A stretch of 64,000 nucleotides of DNA from JANNPJ01 sp965200525. Lineage in GTDB: Bacteria > Actinomycetota > Actinomycetes > Actinomycetales > Kineosporiaceae. Numbering within the stretch: position 1 is the stretch's first letter; every line of letters begins with the position of its first letter. The DNA is taken from the NCBI GenBank assembly GCA_965200525.1, contig OZ241368.1, positions 4,278,001 through 4,342,000 on the forward strand, in the 5' to 3' direction. Shown here piece by piece: positions 24,356-33,321 of the stretch. A model generated the notes under the pieces. The model saw only the letters and a program-made list of their open reading frames with translations. It made no database searches and had not been told where the DNA came from. The translations under genes were made by a program, and so were the position numbers.

Positions 24356-26092
24356 ATGACGGACGGCCGTCACGAACCGGACGACACTGACGGCAGGACC
24401 GGCACCGACGGGGCGCCGACGGCGCCGGACCGACCCGAACCGGACCGACCCGAACCGGACCGACCCGAACCGGTCTGGGCCCGGCCGCCGACGTCCGATC
24501 CCTGGAACGACCCCCAGCCCCGGACGCCGGAGGGCGAGAGCCCGGCCCCGCCGGACCCTGAGAACGCACCGACCCCTGAGCACTCGCAGACCGCTGAGTA
24601 CCCCCCGGCCCCCGAATTCCCGCAGACCCCCGCGTTCCCGCAGACCGCCGCGTACCCGCACGCCGCTGAGTACCCGCAGGCCCCGCAGTACCCGCAGTAC
24701 GTGGCTCCGCAGGGGTTCAGCTCCCCCCAGGGCGGCGCCCCCGGTCCGTTCTCGCCCGGCCCGGCGCCCGAGGCCGCCGACGGCTCGGCCTACTCGCGGT
24801 TCGGTGCCCCGCCGCCCACCTCGTCGCCCTGGTCGGCCCACCTCGACCCGAGCGGCCCCGGCCCGACCGGTCCCGGCCCGAGCGGTCCCGGCCCGACCGG
24901 CCCCGGGGGCGCGCCGGCCGGGTTCGGGCCGCCCGCCCCGGGCTGGTCGAGCGCCGCGGCCTCCTCCGGACGGCGCGGCGGCAGCGGTCGATCGGCGCTG
25001 ATCGCGCTGGCGGTCGGGGCCGGGCTGCTGGCCGGCGCCGTCGGCGGGGTGGCCGGCGGGGCCCTCTACAACGACGTTTCCGACAGCTCCTCGGGCCGCA
25101 ATCCCACCGTGTCGCTGCCGGCGCCGGTGCCGGACAAGTCGAACCAGCCGGCCGGAACCGTGACCACCGTCGCCGACGCGGTGCTGCCCAGCGTGGTGTC
25201 GATCAAGGTGAAGACGGCGACCGAGGCCGGCACCGGCTCCGGGTTCGTGATCGACGCCGCCAACGGCTACATCCTGACCAACAACCACGTGGTCACCGCG
25301 GGCGGCACGGCCACGGCGACCCAGATCCGGGTGGTCTTCCAGGACGGCACCCAGGTCTCGGGCAAGGTCGTCGGCCGCGACGCCTCGTACGACCTGGCCG
25401 TGGTCAAGGTTCAGGCCAAGGGCCTGCGCCAGCTCCAGCTGGGCGACTCGGACGCGGTCCGGGTGGGCCAGCCGGTGATCGCGATCGGGGCTCCGCTTGG
25501 CCTGCAGGGCACGGTCACCACCGGCATCGTCAGCGCCCTGAACCGCCCGGTCGCGGCGGGCGAGGGCGACAAGCCGGCCTTCATCAACGCGATCCAGACC
25601 GATGCCGCGATCAACCCCGGCAACTCCGGCGGCCCGCTGGTCGACGCCACCGGCAAGGTGATCGCGGTCAACTCGGCCATCGCCAAGACGCCGGACAGCA
25701 CCAGCACGACCGGCGGCAACATCGGCCTCGGCTTCGCCATCCCCAGCAACCAGGCCCGCCGGACGGCCGAGGAGCTGATCCGCACCGGCAAGGCCTCGCA
25801 CCCGATCATCGGGGTGTCGCTGGACAACACCTACGAGGGCGAAGGGGTGAAGGTCAGCGCCGGTGCCAGTGCGGCCGGCAACGCCCCGGTCACCCCGGGC
25901 GGCCCCGCCGACAAGGCCGGGGTCAAGGCCGGCGACATCATCACCAAGATCGACAACCGGGTGGTGACCGAGCCCGACGAGCTGATCGTGGCCATCCGGG
26001 CCCAGGCCCCGGGCGACACGGTGACCCTGACGATCCGTCGCGGAGGGTCGGAAACGAAGGTCAAGGTAAAGCTCAGCGCGGCCAGCGATTAG
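24356..26092 (+). CDS. htrA: HtrA-type serine protease with PDZ domain
   Basis: A 578-residue membrane-anchored protease. Residues 1-210 are a Pro/Gln/Asp-rich cytoplasmic tail with DNA repeats (15-bp unit at 24431-24473 encoding PEPDR). A membrane helix follows (about 220-245). The trypsin-like domain shows the triad His311 (TNNHVV), Asp346 (YDLAVV) and Ser424 (NPGNSGGPL), and a PDZ domain closes the protein (GGPADKAGVKAGDIITKID). It degrades misfolded envelope proteins. ATG 24356 has GAAGGA 6 bases upstream. It fits the SigE regulon next door. Confidence 0.95.
   Translation: MTDGRHEPDDTDGRTGTDGAPTAPDRPEPDRPEPDRPEPVWARPPTSDPWNDPQPRTPEGESPAPPDPENAPTPEHSQTAEYPPAPEFPQTPAFPQTAAYPHAAEYPQAPQYPQYVAPQGFSSPQGGAPGPFSPGPAPEAADGSAYSRFGAPPPTSSPWSAHLDPSGPGPTGPGPSGPGPTGPGGAPAGFGPPAPGWSSAAASSGRRGGSGRSALIALAVGAGLLAGAVGGVAGGALYNDVSDSSSGRNPTVSLPAPVPDKSNQPAGTVTTVADAVLPSVVSIKVKTATEAGTGSGFVIDAANGYILTNNHVVTAGGTATATQIRVVFQDGTQVSGKVVGRDASYDLAVVKVQAKGLRQLQLGDSDAVRVGQPVIAIGAPLGLQGTVTTGIVSALNRPVAAGEGDKPAFINAIQTDAAINPGNSGGPLVDATGKVIAVNSAIAKTPDSTSTTGGNIGLGFAIPSNQARRTAEELIRTGKASHPIIGVSLDNTYEGEGVKVSAGASAAGNAPVTPGGPADKAGVKAGDIITKIDNRVVTEPDELIVAIRAQAPGDTVTLTIRRGGSETKVKVKLSAASD
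24431..24473 (+). repeat. 15-bp tandem repeat in htrA
   Basis: CGACCCGAACCGGAC occurs twice in full (24431-24460) and a third time for 13 bases (to 24473), coding for a Pro-Glu-Pro-Asp-Arg repeat in the cytoplasmic tail of HtrA. Confidence 0.85.
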
Positions 26093-26095
26093 AGT
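26090..26095 (+). promoter_or_regulatory. -10 box of tatB overlapping the htrA stop codon
   Basis: TAGAGT starts with the TAG stop of htrA and ends 6 bases before the GTG of tatB. tatB can therefore have its own leaderless transcript besides read-through from htrA. Confidence 0.5.
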
Positions 26096-26101
26096 TTCGG
26101 T

Positions 26102-26593
26102 GTGTTCGGTATCAATCCCAGCGAGTTCATCGTCCTGGTGGTGGTGGCTGCCGTCGTGCTGGGCCCGGAACGGCTGCCGGACTACGCCGCGCAGCTGGCC
26201 CGGCTGGTACGCGAACTGCGCCGGATGGCCCAGGGGGCCAGCGCCCAGGTCCGCGACGAGCTCGGCCCCGAGTTCGACGACATCGACTGGCGCAAGCTCG
26301 ACCCGCGCCAGTACGACCCGCGCCGGATCGTCCGCGAGGCCCTGTCCGACGTCTGGGACCCGGACGACCCGCTGGGCCTGAAAGAGGGCAACCGCCCGCA
26401 CCAGTCGGAGGACGACCGGCTGTTCGACGAGCCCGAAGTATCCCGACCCGCGGCGAAACCGCAGTCGGCGGGCGGCCCGGGCGATGTCGGCGCGACGGCA
26501 CCGGTGATCCAGACCCCGGTCCGGTACGGCGAGGGTCCGCTCGAGCCCGGGCCGGCGGCCCCGCCGGTCACGTTCGACCCCGACGCCACCTGA
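26102..26593 (+). CDS. tatB: Sec-independent translocase protein TatB
   Basis: A 163-residue TatB/TatA-family protein. It starts FGINPSEFIVLVVVAAVVLG, the short membrane helix, followed by the PERLPDYAAQLARLVRELRR amphipathic helix; the GPERLP hinge is diagnostic. The acidic C-terminal region is typical of TatB. It forms the twin-arginine receptor with TatC (not in the window). GTG 26102 is chosen from the -10 box spacing. Location after htrA matches the mycobacterial arrangement. Confidence 0.93.
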   Translation: MFGINPSEFIVLVVVAAVVLGPERLPDYAAQLARLVRELRRMAQGASAQVRDELGPEFDDIDWRKLDPRQYDPRRIVREALSDVWDPDDPLGLKEGNRPHQSEDDRLFDEPEVSRPAAKPQSAGGPGDVGATAPVIQTPVRYGEGPLEPGPAAPPVTFDPDAT

Positions 26594-26606
26594 CCGTCTG
26601 ACCCGT

Positions 26607-26625
26607 CCGGCCACGCTGAGGCCGG
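26607..26625. terminator. Hairpin after tatB
   Basis: CCGGCC (26607-26612) and GGCCGG (26620-26625) enclose a 7-base loop, 14 bases after the tatB stop and before the convergent dipeptidase gene. Stem is short and without U-tract. Confidence 0.5.
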
Positions 26626-26644
26626 CTCGAACTCAAGCCCGGAC

Positions 26645-27295
26645 TCAGGCTTCGAGGTCGGCGACCGGCCCGTAGATCGCGTGGGCCCGGCCGGTCGAGG
26701 CGGCCCAGTACCGGTCGCCGAACGACCAGTGCCACCATTCGGTCGGGTAGTTGATCAGGCCGGTCGCACTCAGCGCGGCCACCAGCACGTCGCGGTTGTG
26801 CCGGGCCTGCCGGCTCAGGTCGGGCGCCGCCGTGAAGCAGGCGTTGTTGCTGGCCACGGGGCTGTCGTTGACGGCCGTGCCCATGTCCAGCTCGACCCCG
26901 TCGGCGGTGCACAGGGTGAGGTCGACGGCGGCGCCGCTGCAGTGCGGCCCGACCGCCGGCGGCGAGACGTACTTGCTCGCCTCGACCCAGACCCGTTCCG
27001 GCGACCAGTCCGGCTCCAGGTCGCGCAGCACCTGCTCGTAGTCCGAGAAATAGGTCTGCTGCAGGCTCAGCGGGCGGAAGCCCTCGACGACCAGGATGCG
27101 CAGGCCGTCGGGCAGGCTCGACTGGGCCTCCAGCAGCCGGTTCAGGGTGCCTTCGCGCAGCCGGGCGTACATCCCCTCGGCGTCGGCCAGCCGGCCGTCC
27201 AGTCGCAGGTCGGGCTGCTCCCGCAGGTCGAGGACCGGGTCGCCGTTCTCCTCGAACGGCATCGCCTGGATCACCGGATCGGTCAGCAGCATCAT
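26645..27295 (-). CDS. D-alanyl-D-alanine dipeptidase, VanX-like (M15)
   Basis: A 216-residue zinc peptidase. The metal-binding motif is PHCSGAAVDLTLC (His and Asp ligands), and EWWHWSFGD carries the catalytic Glu and third His ligand. VEGFRPLSLQQ contains the conserved Arg. No signal peptide is evident, so it is probably cytosolic and recycles D-Ala-D-Ala rather than giving glycopeptide resistance; no vanH or vanA neighbour is present. ATG 27295 or 27292 may be used. Confidence 0.9.
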   Translation of the reverse strand: MMLLTDPVIQAMPFEENGDPVLDLREQPDLRLDGRLADAEGMYARLREGTLNRLLEAQSSLPDGLRILVVEGFRPLSLQQTYFSDYEQVLRDLEPDWSPERVWVEASKYVSPPAVGPHCSGAAVDLTLCTADGVELDMGTAVNDSPVASNNACFTAAPDLSRQARHNRDVLVAALSATGLINYPTEWWHWSFGDRYWAASTGRAHAIYGPVADLEA

Positions 27296-27373
27296 CGGGG
27301 CGGCGTCCTCAATTTCGACATGGCATACCGGATCGACCGGACCGGACCGGACCAGACCTGACCCGGGCTCGGC

Positions 27374-28504
27374 TCAGCGCCCGGCGGGGGTCAGCCCGAG
27401 CGACCGGCCGGCCAGACCCCGGGCCCGGCGTCCGAGCTGGCGGGCGATCGACCGCAGCGCCTGGGCGGCGGCGCTGTCCGGGTCGGAGAGCACCACCGGC
27501 AGGCCGCCGTCACCGCCCTCGCGGAGCTTGATGTCCATCGGGATCTGACCCAGCAGGGCCACCGGGGAGCCGATCGAGCGACCCAGCGAGTCGGCCACCG
27601 CCTGCCCACCGCCGGAGCCGAAGATCTCCAGCCGGGAGCCGTCCGGCTGCTCCAGCCAGGACATGTTCTCCACCACCCCGACCACGTGCTGCTTGGTCTG
27701 CAGGGCGATCGAGCCGGCCCGCTCGGCCACCTCGGCCGCGGCCTGCTGCGGGGTGGTGACGACCAGGATCTCGGCCGTCGGCAGCAGCTGGGCCGTGCTG
27801 ATCGCGATGTCGCCGGTGCCCGGGGGCAGGTCGAGCAGGAGCACGTCGAGGTCGCCCCAGAAGACGTCGGTGAGGAACTGCTCCAGGGCCCGGTGCAGCA
27901 TCGGCCCGCGCCAGACCACCGGCTGGTTGCCCGGGACGAACATGCCGATCGAGATGACCTTCACGTCGTGCGCCACCGGCGGCAGGATCATGTCGTCGAC
28001 CCGGGTCGGGGGCTGGGTGACGCCGAGCATCCGCGGCACCGAGAAGCCGTACACATCGGCGTCCAGGACGCCGACCGACAGGCCCTCGGCGGCCATCGCG
28101 GCGGCCAGGTTGACCGTCACGCTCGACTTGCCGACCCCGCCCTTGCCCGAGGCGACCGCGTAGACCCGGGTCAGCGAGCCGGGCTTGGCGAACGGCACCT
28201 CGCGGTTGGCCTGTGGCCCGCGCAGCTTCTCCTTCAGCGCCGCCCGCTGGTCGTCGGACATCACGTCCAGCGTGACGTCGACCTGCTCCACCCCGGCCAC
28301 CGCGCTCACCGCCGTGGTGACGTCGGAGGTCAGCCGATCGCGCATCGGGCAGGCGGCCACGGTCAGCCAGATCGTGACCGCCACCGTGCCGCCGTCCAGT
28401 TCCACCGACTTGACCATGTCGAGCTCGGTGATCGGGCGACGGATCTCGGGGTCGTTCACGGTGGCCAGCGCGGCCTGGACGGCGTCGAGCAACGGCACGG
28501 ACAT
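27374..28504 (-). CDS. mrp: Mrp/ApbC-type iron-sulfur cluster carrier ATPase
   Basis: A 376-residue protein: MIP18/DUF59 domain at residues 1-90 (ATVNDPEIRRPITELDMV), then the P-loop ATPase with the deviant Walker A SGKGGVGKSSVT, LDLPPGTGD and VVENMSW. It lacks the C-x-x-C seen in many Mrp proteins after VENMS, having SW instead, so cluster binding may differ. It probably assists Fe-S cluster transfer. A TACCAT box at 28511-28516 lies 6 bases before the ATG, indicating a leaderless transcript. Confidence 0.93.
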   Translation of the reverse strand: MSVPLLDAVQAALATVNDPEIRRPITELDMVKSVELDGGTVAVTIWLTVAACPMRDRLTSDVTTAVSAVAGVEQVDVTLDVMSDDQRAALKEKLRGPQANREVPFAKPGSLTRVYAVASGKGGVGKSSVTVNLAAAMAAEGLSVGVLDADVYGFSVPRMLGVTQPPTRVDDMILPPVAHDVKVISIGMFVPGNQPVVWRGPMLHRALEQFLTDVFWGDLDVLLLDLPPGTGDIAISTAQLLPTAEILVVTTPQQAAAEVAERAGSIALQTKQHVVGVVENMSWLEQPDGSRLEIFGSGGGQAVADSLGRSIGSPVALLGQIPMDIKLREGGDGGLPVVLSDPDSAAAQALRSIARQLGRRARGLAGRSLGLTPAGR

Positions 28505-28510
28505 GCCTTG

Positions 28511-28516
28511 ATGGTA
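28511..28516 (-). promoter_or_regulatory. -10 box of mrp
   Basis: TACCAT on the minus strand with a 6-base spacer to ATG 28504. The divergent GAF gene starts at 28658; I see no distinct promoter for it in between. Confidence 0.5.
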
Positions 28517-28657
28517 TGCCGTGCCCGTTTGCGGCTGAGCACGGACCGCCGCCGTGTAACTGTTTCAGCGCGCGCTCGGGCCGGATCTGGCGCATGATGC
28601 TCACACGTTGCAGCATCTTGGTCCTGGAGATGCGGCCGTGCCGGATCAGGAGGTCGC

Positions 28658-29137
28658 GTGGAGCTACCAGCTCGCACGCCGTTACCGGCCGAGGCCGTGC
28701 CTGTGTTCGATCGTTTCGCCCGAATGGTCGCCGATCGGCTGGATGTTCCGGTGGCTCTGGTCTCTCTGGTGGACGTCGACGGCCAGGCCTTTCCCGGTGC
28801 CCACGGCCTGCCCGAACCCTGGATGAGCGAGCGCTGGACGCCGCTGTCGCACTCGTTCTGCCAGCACGTCGTCACCTCCGGCGAGGCCCTGGTGGTGGAG
28901 AACGCCCACGACGTGCCCCTGGTGGCCGACAACCTGGCCGTGATGGAGCTGGGCGTGATCGCCTACGCCGGGGCGCCGCTGCGGTTCGCGGCCGGCCCGG
29001 TCATCGGTTCGATGTGTGCGATCGATCACCGTCCCCGGCGCTGGACCGAGGCCGATCTGGCCGTCCTGACCGAACTGGCCGCCGACTGCTCCCGCGAGCT
29101 GGAGGGCACTGAGCCGACCGCGACCCCCGCCGACTGA
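28658..29137 (+). CDS. GAF-domain protein
   Basis: A 159-residue protein made of one GAF domain: FARMVADRLDVPVALVSLVD, SHSFCQHVVTSGEALVVENA, GVIAYAGAPLRF and GSMCAIDHRPRRWTEADLAVL. It is the SHSFC/GSMCAID subtype often found alone or in front of signalling domains. No output domain is attached, so it may bind a partner or ligand. GTG 28658 has AGGAGG at 28648-28653. It converges on the GspE-like gene. Confidence 0.87.
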   Translation: MELPARTPLPAEAVPVFDRFARMVADRLDVPVALVSLVDVDGQAFPGAHGLPEPWMSERWTPLSHSFCQHVVTSGEALVVENAHDVPLVADNLAVMELGVIAYAGAPLRFAAGPVIGSMCAIDHRPRRWTEADLAVLTELAADCSRELEGTEPTATPAD

Positions 29138-29159
29138 TCGGCGGGCGGATCGCCCTGGG

Positions 29160-31148
29160 TCACGGGTTCGCGAGTCCGATCGCCGGCGTCGTCGGCCCGG
29201 CCAGCGGCACGTCCGCCCCCGGAGCCGGCGTCCGGCAGTAGGGGCAGATCTTCCAGTCCGGATCGAGGCTCCGGGCGCAGTTGGCACAGTGCCCGCGGTC
29301 CAGCGTCGCCGCGCACCAGGGGCAGACCACCATGTCCTCCTCGACCTTGCGGTCGCAGGACGGGCAGGAGTGCGAGCCGCCGTGGTCGGAGTGGGTGACC
29401 CGCAGCGCCTCCTCGTAGGTGGTCTTGCCGGTGCGGGCCTTGTCCAGGGCCGACGCTCGCAGGGTGAGCATGCCGGCGGCCCGGGCGGCCGCGGCGATCG
29501 CGGCCTCGGTCGGGTCGTTCATCAGCACCTGGCGCATCACGGTGTCGACGACCAGCACCTCGTAGACCGCGGTCCGGCCCTTGTAGCCGGTGCCGCCGCA
29601 CTCGGGGCAGCCGGTGCCCCGGACCGGGGTGGCCCCCTCCAGGTCTTGCGGCAGCAGGCCGAGCAGGGTCAGCGTGTCGGCGTCCGGGACGTAGGGGGCG
29701 GCGCAGTTCGGGCACGGACGGCGCACCAGCCGCTGGGCGATCGCGCAGGTCAGCGACGAGGCGACCAGGAACGGCTCGGCCCCCATGTCGACCAGCCGGG
29801 TGAGCGCGGCCACCGCCGAGTTGGTGTGCAGGGTGGTCAGCACCAGGTGGCCGGTGATCGAGGCCTTCAGGGCCAGCTCGGCCGTCTCGCCGTCGCGGAC
29901 CTCACCGACCAGGATGATGTCCGGGTCCTGGCGCAGGATGGAGCGCAGCCCGGCGGCGAAGGTCATACCGGTCTTCACGTTGACGCCGACCTGGGTGATC
30001 CCGGGCAGCTGGACCTCGACCGGGTCCTCCAGGGTGACGATGTTCTTGTCCGGGTCGCTGATCTCGGCGATCGCCGAGTACAGCGTGTTGGTCTTGCCCG
30101 ACCCGGTCGGCCCGGTGATCAGCACCAGCCCCTGGGGCACGTTCAGCGACGTCTCGAAGTCGGCCAGCTGGGCCGGCTCGAAGCCGAGAGAGGCCAGGCT
30201 GGGGATGTCGTCGCCTCGGGTCAGCAGCCGGATCACGACCTTCTCGCCGTGCAGGCTGGGCAGCGTGCTGACCCGGCAGTCGATCGCCATGTTCTGGATC
30301 GTGATCCGGGTCCGGCCGTCCTGCGGCACCCGGCGCTCGGAGATGTCCAGACCCGACATGATCTTGATTCGGCTGATCACGGCGGTGGCGATCCGGCGGG
30401 GCGCGGTCATCACGTCGCGCAGCAGGCCGTCGACCCGGAACCGGATCCGCAGGGTGTCGCGCTGCACCTCGACGTGGATGTCCGAGGCCCGCAGGGTCAC
30501 CGCGTCGGTGAAGACCCGGTTGACCAGCTTGACGATCGGCGCCTCCTCGTCGGCGGCCCCGAACGAGGCGTCCTGGTCGTCCTCCTCGACGTCCTCCTCG
30601 ACCATCGCGGTCGCGGCCGAGTCCTCACCGATCGACCAGGCCCGGGCCAGGTGGTCACGGATCTGGCTGTCGGTGGCCACCAGCACCTGGATCTCAGGGC
30701 TGCGGGTGTAGAGCTTGACGTCGTCCAGGGCCAGCACGTTGGTCGGGTCGGCCGCCGCCACCACCAGGCCCCGGGCGGTCTTGTCGAGCACCAGCACGCG
30801 GGTCCGCTCGGCCACCGCACGGGGCAGCAGGCGGACGACGTCGGGCGCCGGCATGGTCTTGGACAGGTCGATCATCTGCAGGCCGAGCAGGTTGGCCAGG
30901 GCCTCGGCGACCTGCCGTTCGGTGGCGAAGTTGAGGTCGGAGACCACCTGGCCCAGCCGGCGGCGAGGCCCGTCGGCCCGGCGCTGCTCGACCAGGGCCT
31001 GGTCGAGCTGATCGGAGGTGAGCAGGCCGGAATCGACGAGAATGTCGCCCAGCCGCTTGCGGTCGGCCAGCCGGACCGGGCCGCCGGTGGCTGGTCGAGG
31101 CCCGGCCGGGCCGGGAGGGCCGATGGGCTGGCCAGGAACAGACGTCAC
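29160..31148 (-). CDS. GspE/PilB-type ATPase with C-terminal zinc ribbons
   Basis: A 662-residue secretion/pilus ATPase. Residues about 28-170 form the N-terminal GspE domain (LGDILVDSGLLTSDQLDQAL); the motor has ASDIHVE, Walker A GPTGSGKTNT (about residue 346), the Asp box and Walker B region (RQDPDIILVGEVRD) and the His box (GHLVLTTLHTN). The family's C4 zinc element is present (CPNC...CPEC, about 480-530). Beyond it, about residues 590-645 add two more ribbons (CPSC...CPWC and CANC...CPYC) not usual in GspE/PilB. No pilin, PilC or PilM gene is nearby. Its stop lies 22 bases from the convergent GAF gene. Confidence 0.9.
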   Translation of the reverse strand: MTSVPGQPIGPPGPAGPRPATGGPVRLADRKRLGDILVDSGLLTSDQLDQALVEQRRADGPRRRLGQVVSDLNFATERQVAEALANLLGLQMIDLSKTMPAPDVVRLLPRAVAERTRVLVLDKTARGLVVAAADPTNVLALDDVKLYTRSPEIQVLVATDSQIRDHLARAWSIGEDSAATAMVEEDVEEDDQDASFGAADEEAPIVKLVNRVFTDAVTLRASDIHVEVQRDTLRIRFRVDGLLRDVMTAPRRIATAVISRIKIMSGLDISERRVPQDGRTRITIQNMAIDCRVSTLPSLHGEKVVIRLLTRGDDIPSLASLGFEPAQLADFETSLNVPQGLVLITGPTGSGKTNTLYSAIAEISDPDKNIVTLEDPVEVQLPGITQVGVNVKTGMTFAAGLRSILRQDPDIILVGEVRDGETAELALKASITGHLVLTTLHTNSAVAALTRLVDMGAEPFLVASSLTCAIAQRLVRRPCPNCAAPYVPDADTLTLLGLLPQDLEGATPVRGTGCPECGGTGYKGRTAVYEVLVVDTVMRQVLMNDPTEAAIAAAARAAGMLTLRASALDKARTGKTTYEEALRVTHSDHGGSHSCPSCDRKVEEDMVVCPWCAATLDRGHCANCARSLDPDWKICPYCRTPAPGADVPLAGPTTPAIGLANP

Positions 31149-31972
31149 CCACTGTCTGTCGGCAGCTCCACCTCTCGGGTTGACCCGAACGTGTCAGCAC
31201 TCTTGTCGGCCACCTTCTCGGACGATCTCTCGGCGCCCCGGTCGGCCACCCGGTCGGTGCCCTTGTCCGACGCCTTGTCGGCTCGGCCCCGGGACGGCCG
31301 GCGGGTCACCGAAGCCTCGTCGAGCAGGGCCCGCAGCTCGGACCGGACGAAGTCGCGGGTGGCCACCTCACCCAGCGCGATCCGCAGCGCGGCCACCTCC
31401 CGGGCCAGGTACTCGGTGTCGGCCAGGGCCCGCTCGGCCCGGTCGCGGTCCTGCTCGGCGGTCACCCGGTCGCGGTCGGCCTGCCGGTTCTGGGCCAGCA
31501 GGATCAGCGGGGCGGCGTAAGACGCCTGCAGGCTGAGGATCAGCGTCATCAGGGTGAAGTTCAGCCGCCGGGGGTCGAACTGCAGCCCGGCCGGGGCCAG
31601 CGCGTTCCAGGCCAGCCAGCCGCCGACGAACACGGTCATGCCGACCAGGAACCAGGCCGTGCCCATGAACCGGGCGAAGGCCTCCGACCAGCGGCCGAAC
31701 GTCTCGCTGTCGACCACCGGCCCGCGCAGCGCCCGGCGGGAGTCCAGGGGCGTGTCCAGCCCGGCCCGGCGCACGGTCTTCCGGCGGGCGCCGGCCGAGC
31801 GCACCGGCTCGCGCCGGTCGGGTTCGCGCCGGGCCGCCTCGGGCCGGTTGCTCTTGCGCCCGGCGACGGCGCTCTTGGGTCGCTTCTTCGGGCTCTTGGG
31901 GCTCTTCTTCGGGTTCTTCAGGCTGCCGCCGGTGGGGCGCGGCTCGGTGGGCGAGTGCGGCTCAGCGGACAC
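31145..31972 (-). CDS. DUF1003 membrane protein
   Basis: A 275-residue protein: a Lys/Pro/Arg-rich N-terminus (residues 1-80), then two membrane segments with the DUF1003 signature (FMGTAWFLVGMTVFVGGWLAW; FTLMTLILSLQASYAAPLIL) and a coiled C-terminal region (VTAEQDRDRAERALADTEYL) ending in Asp/Lys repeats. Function of the family is unknown. GTG start lies inside the last 11 bases of the MgtE-like gene and the stop overlaps the next ATG, so three genes form one unit. Confidence 0.87.
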   Translation of the reverse strand: MSAEPHSPTEPRPTGGSLKNPKKSPKSPKKRPKSAVAGRKSNRPEAARREPDRREPVRSAGARRKTVRRAGLDTPLDSRRALRGPVVDSETFGRWSEAFARFMGTAWFLVGMTVFVGGWLAWNALAPAGLQFDPRRLNFTLMTLILSLQASYAAPLILLAQNRQADRDRVTAEQDRDRAERALADTEYLAREVAALRIALGEVATRDFVRSELRALLDEASVTRRPSRGRADKASDKGTDRVADRGAERSSEKVADKSADTFGSTREVELPTDSG

Positions 31973-33242
31973 GGGGGATCTCCCCGGTGACGTCGCTCAG
32001 GTCGTCGTCGGTGTCCCGCCAGTCGTCCGGCAGCAGGTGATCGAGGACGTCGTCCACGGTCACCGCGCCGACCAGCCGGCCCAGCTCGTCGACGATCGGC
32101 ACCGAGACCAGGTTGTAAGCGGCCAGGTGCCGGGCCACCTGTTCCAGGGTGGCGCTGGTCAGCAGCGGCTCGACGTCCCGGTCCATCACGGTGCCGACCG
32201 ACTCGTGCGGCGGTTCGCGCAGCATGCGCTGGATGTGAGCCATGCCCAGGTACTTGCCGGTCGGGGTCTCCAACGGCGGGCGGCAGACGAAGACGGCGGC
32301 GGCCAGGGCCGGGGAGAGCTCGGCCCGGCGGACCCGGGCCAGGGCCTCGGCGATCGCGGCGTCCGGCGGCAGCACCACCGGCTCCGGCGTCATCAGGCCT
32401 CCGGCGGTGTCGTCGGCGTAGGCCAGCAACCGGCGCACGTCGGCCGCCTCACCCGGATCCATCAGGGCCAGCAGCTGCTCGCGCTGCTCGTTCGGCAGCT
32501 CCGAGAGCAGGTCGGCGGCGTCGTCCGGCTGCATCGCCTCGAGCACGTCGGCAGCCCGCTCGGTGGCCAGCTCGGACAGGATCTCGACCTGCGCGTCCTC
32601 GGGCAGTTCCTCCAGGACGTCGGCCAGCCGCTCGTCGTCCAGGGCCGAGGCCACCTCGAGCCGGCGCTTGGGAGCCAGTTCGTGGATCACCTCGGCCAGG
32701 TCGGCCGCCTTCAGCTCCTCGAACGCGGCCAGCAGGTTGGCCGCACCCTGGCGCTGCTCGACGATGCCAAGGTCGTCCAGCTGGTCGATGTTCACCACGA
32801 AGGCCTCGCCCCGGCGGCGCAGCCGGCCCGGCTTGATCCGCCGGACGTAGACCCGGCTGAGCCGCCACTCGCGGGTCCGGCTCGGCTCCATGGCGACGTC
32901 CTCGATGGTCACCGGGCTGCCGTCGTCCCGCAGGGTGACCGTGCGGTCGAGCAGCTCGCCCAGCACCAGGGTCTCGGTCGGGCGCTGCTCGAACCGGCGC
33001 ATGTTGACCAGGCCGGTGGTGATCACCTGGCCGGCATCGATGTTGGTCACTCGGGTCATCGGCAGGAACACCCGGCGCCGGCCCCGCACCTCGACCATCA
33101 GGCCGACCACCCGCGGGGCCTGCTTGCCCGGCCGGACCATGGCAATGACGTCGCGGACCCGCCCGACCTGATCGCCGAGAGGGTCGAAGACGGCCAGACC
33201 GGCCATCCGCGCGACGAACACCCGAGACGCGGCTGCGCTCAT
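31962..33242 (-). CDS. Soluble MgtE-N/CBS-domain protein
   Basis: A 426-residue protein with an N-terminal PRC-barrel-like domain (VFVARMAGLAVFDPLGDQVG), an MgtE N-terminal helical domain (about 220-320; DLAEVIHELAPKRRLEVASA, LLSELPNEQREQLLALM) and a CBS pair (TAGGLMTPEPVVLPPDAAI; ESVGTVMDRDVEPLLTSA). The membrane domain of MgtE channels is absent, so it cannot transport Mg2+ itself; it may sense Mg2+ or nucleotides and act with the DUF1003 protein. ATG 33242 has TAATCT (33250-33255) 7 bases upstream, suggesting a leaderless start; the longer frame upstream was rejected. Confidence 0.88.
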   Translation of the reverse strand: MSAAASRVFVARMAGLAVFDPLGDQVGRVRDVIAMVRPGKQAPRVVGLMVEVRGRRRVFLPMTRVTNIDAGQVITTGLVNMRRFEQRPTETLVLGELLDRTVTLRDDGSPVTIEDVAMEPSRTREWRLSRVYVRRIKPGRLRRRGEAFVVNIDQLDDLGIVEQRQGAANLLAAFEELKAADLAEVIHELAPKRRLEVASALDDERLADVLEELPEDAQVEILSELATERAADVLEAMQPDDAADLLSELPNEQREQLLALMDPGEAADVRRLLAYADDTAGGLMTPEPVVLPPDAAIAEALARVRRAELSPALAAAVFVCRPPLETPTGKYLGMAHIQRMLREPPHESVGTVMDRDVEPLLTSATLEQVARHLAAYNLVSVPIVDELGRLVGAVTVDDVLDHLLPDDWRDTDDDLSDVTGEIPRVR

Positions 33243-33321
33243 GCCCTTCAGATTAGGGCAGCGGCCGGGCCGGCGGTCGGCAGCCCCGCCCGGCCGGGTC
33301 GGCCGGGTCGGCCCGGTCGAC

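Noticed and set aside
23021..26614. 1197-codon minus-strand frame
   Set aside because: Antisense to the rseB-like gene, htrA and tatB, which have clear domains and catalytic residues.
29289..31520. 743-codon plus-strand frame
   Set aside because: Antisense shadow of the GspE-like ATPase gene and part of DUF1003.
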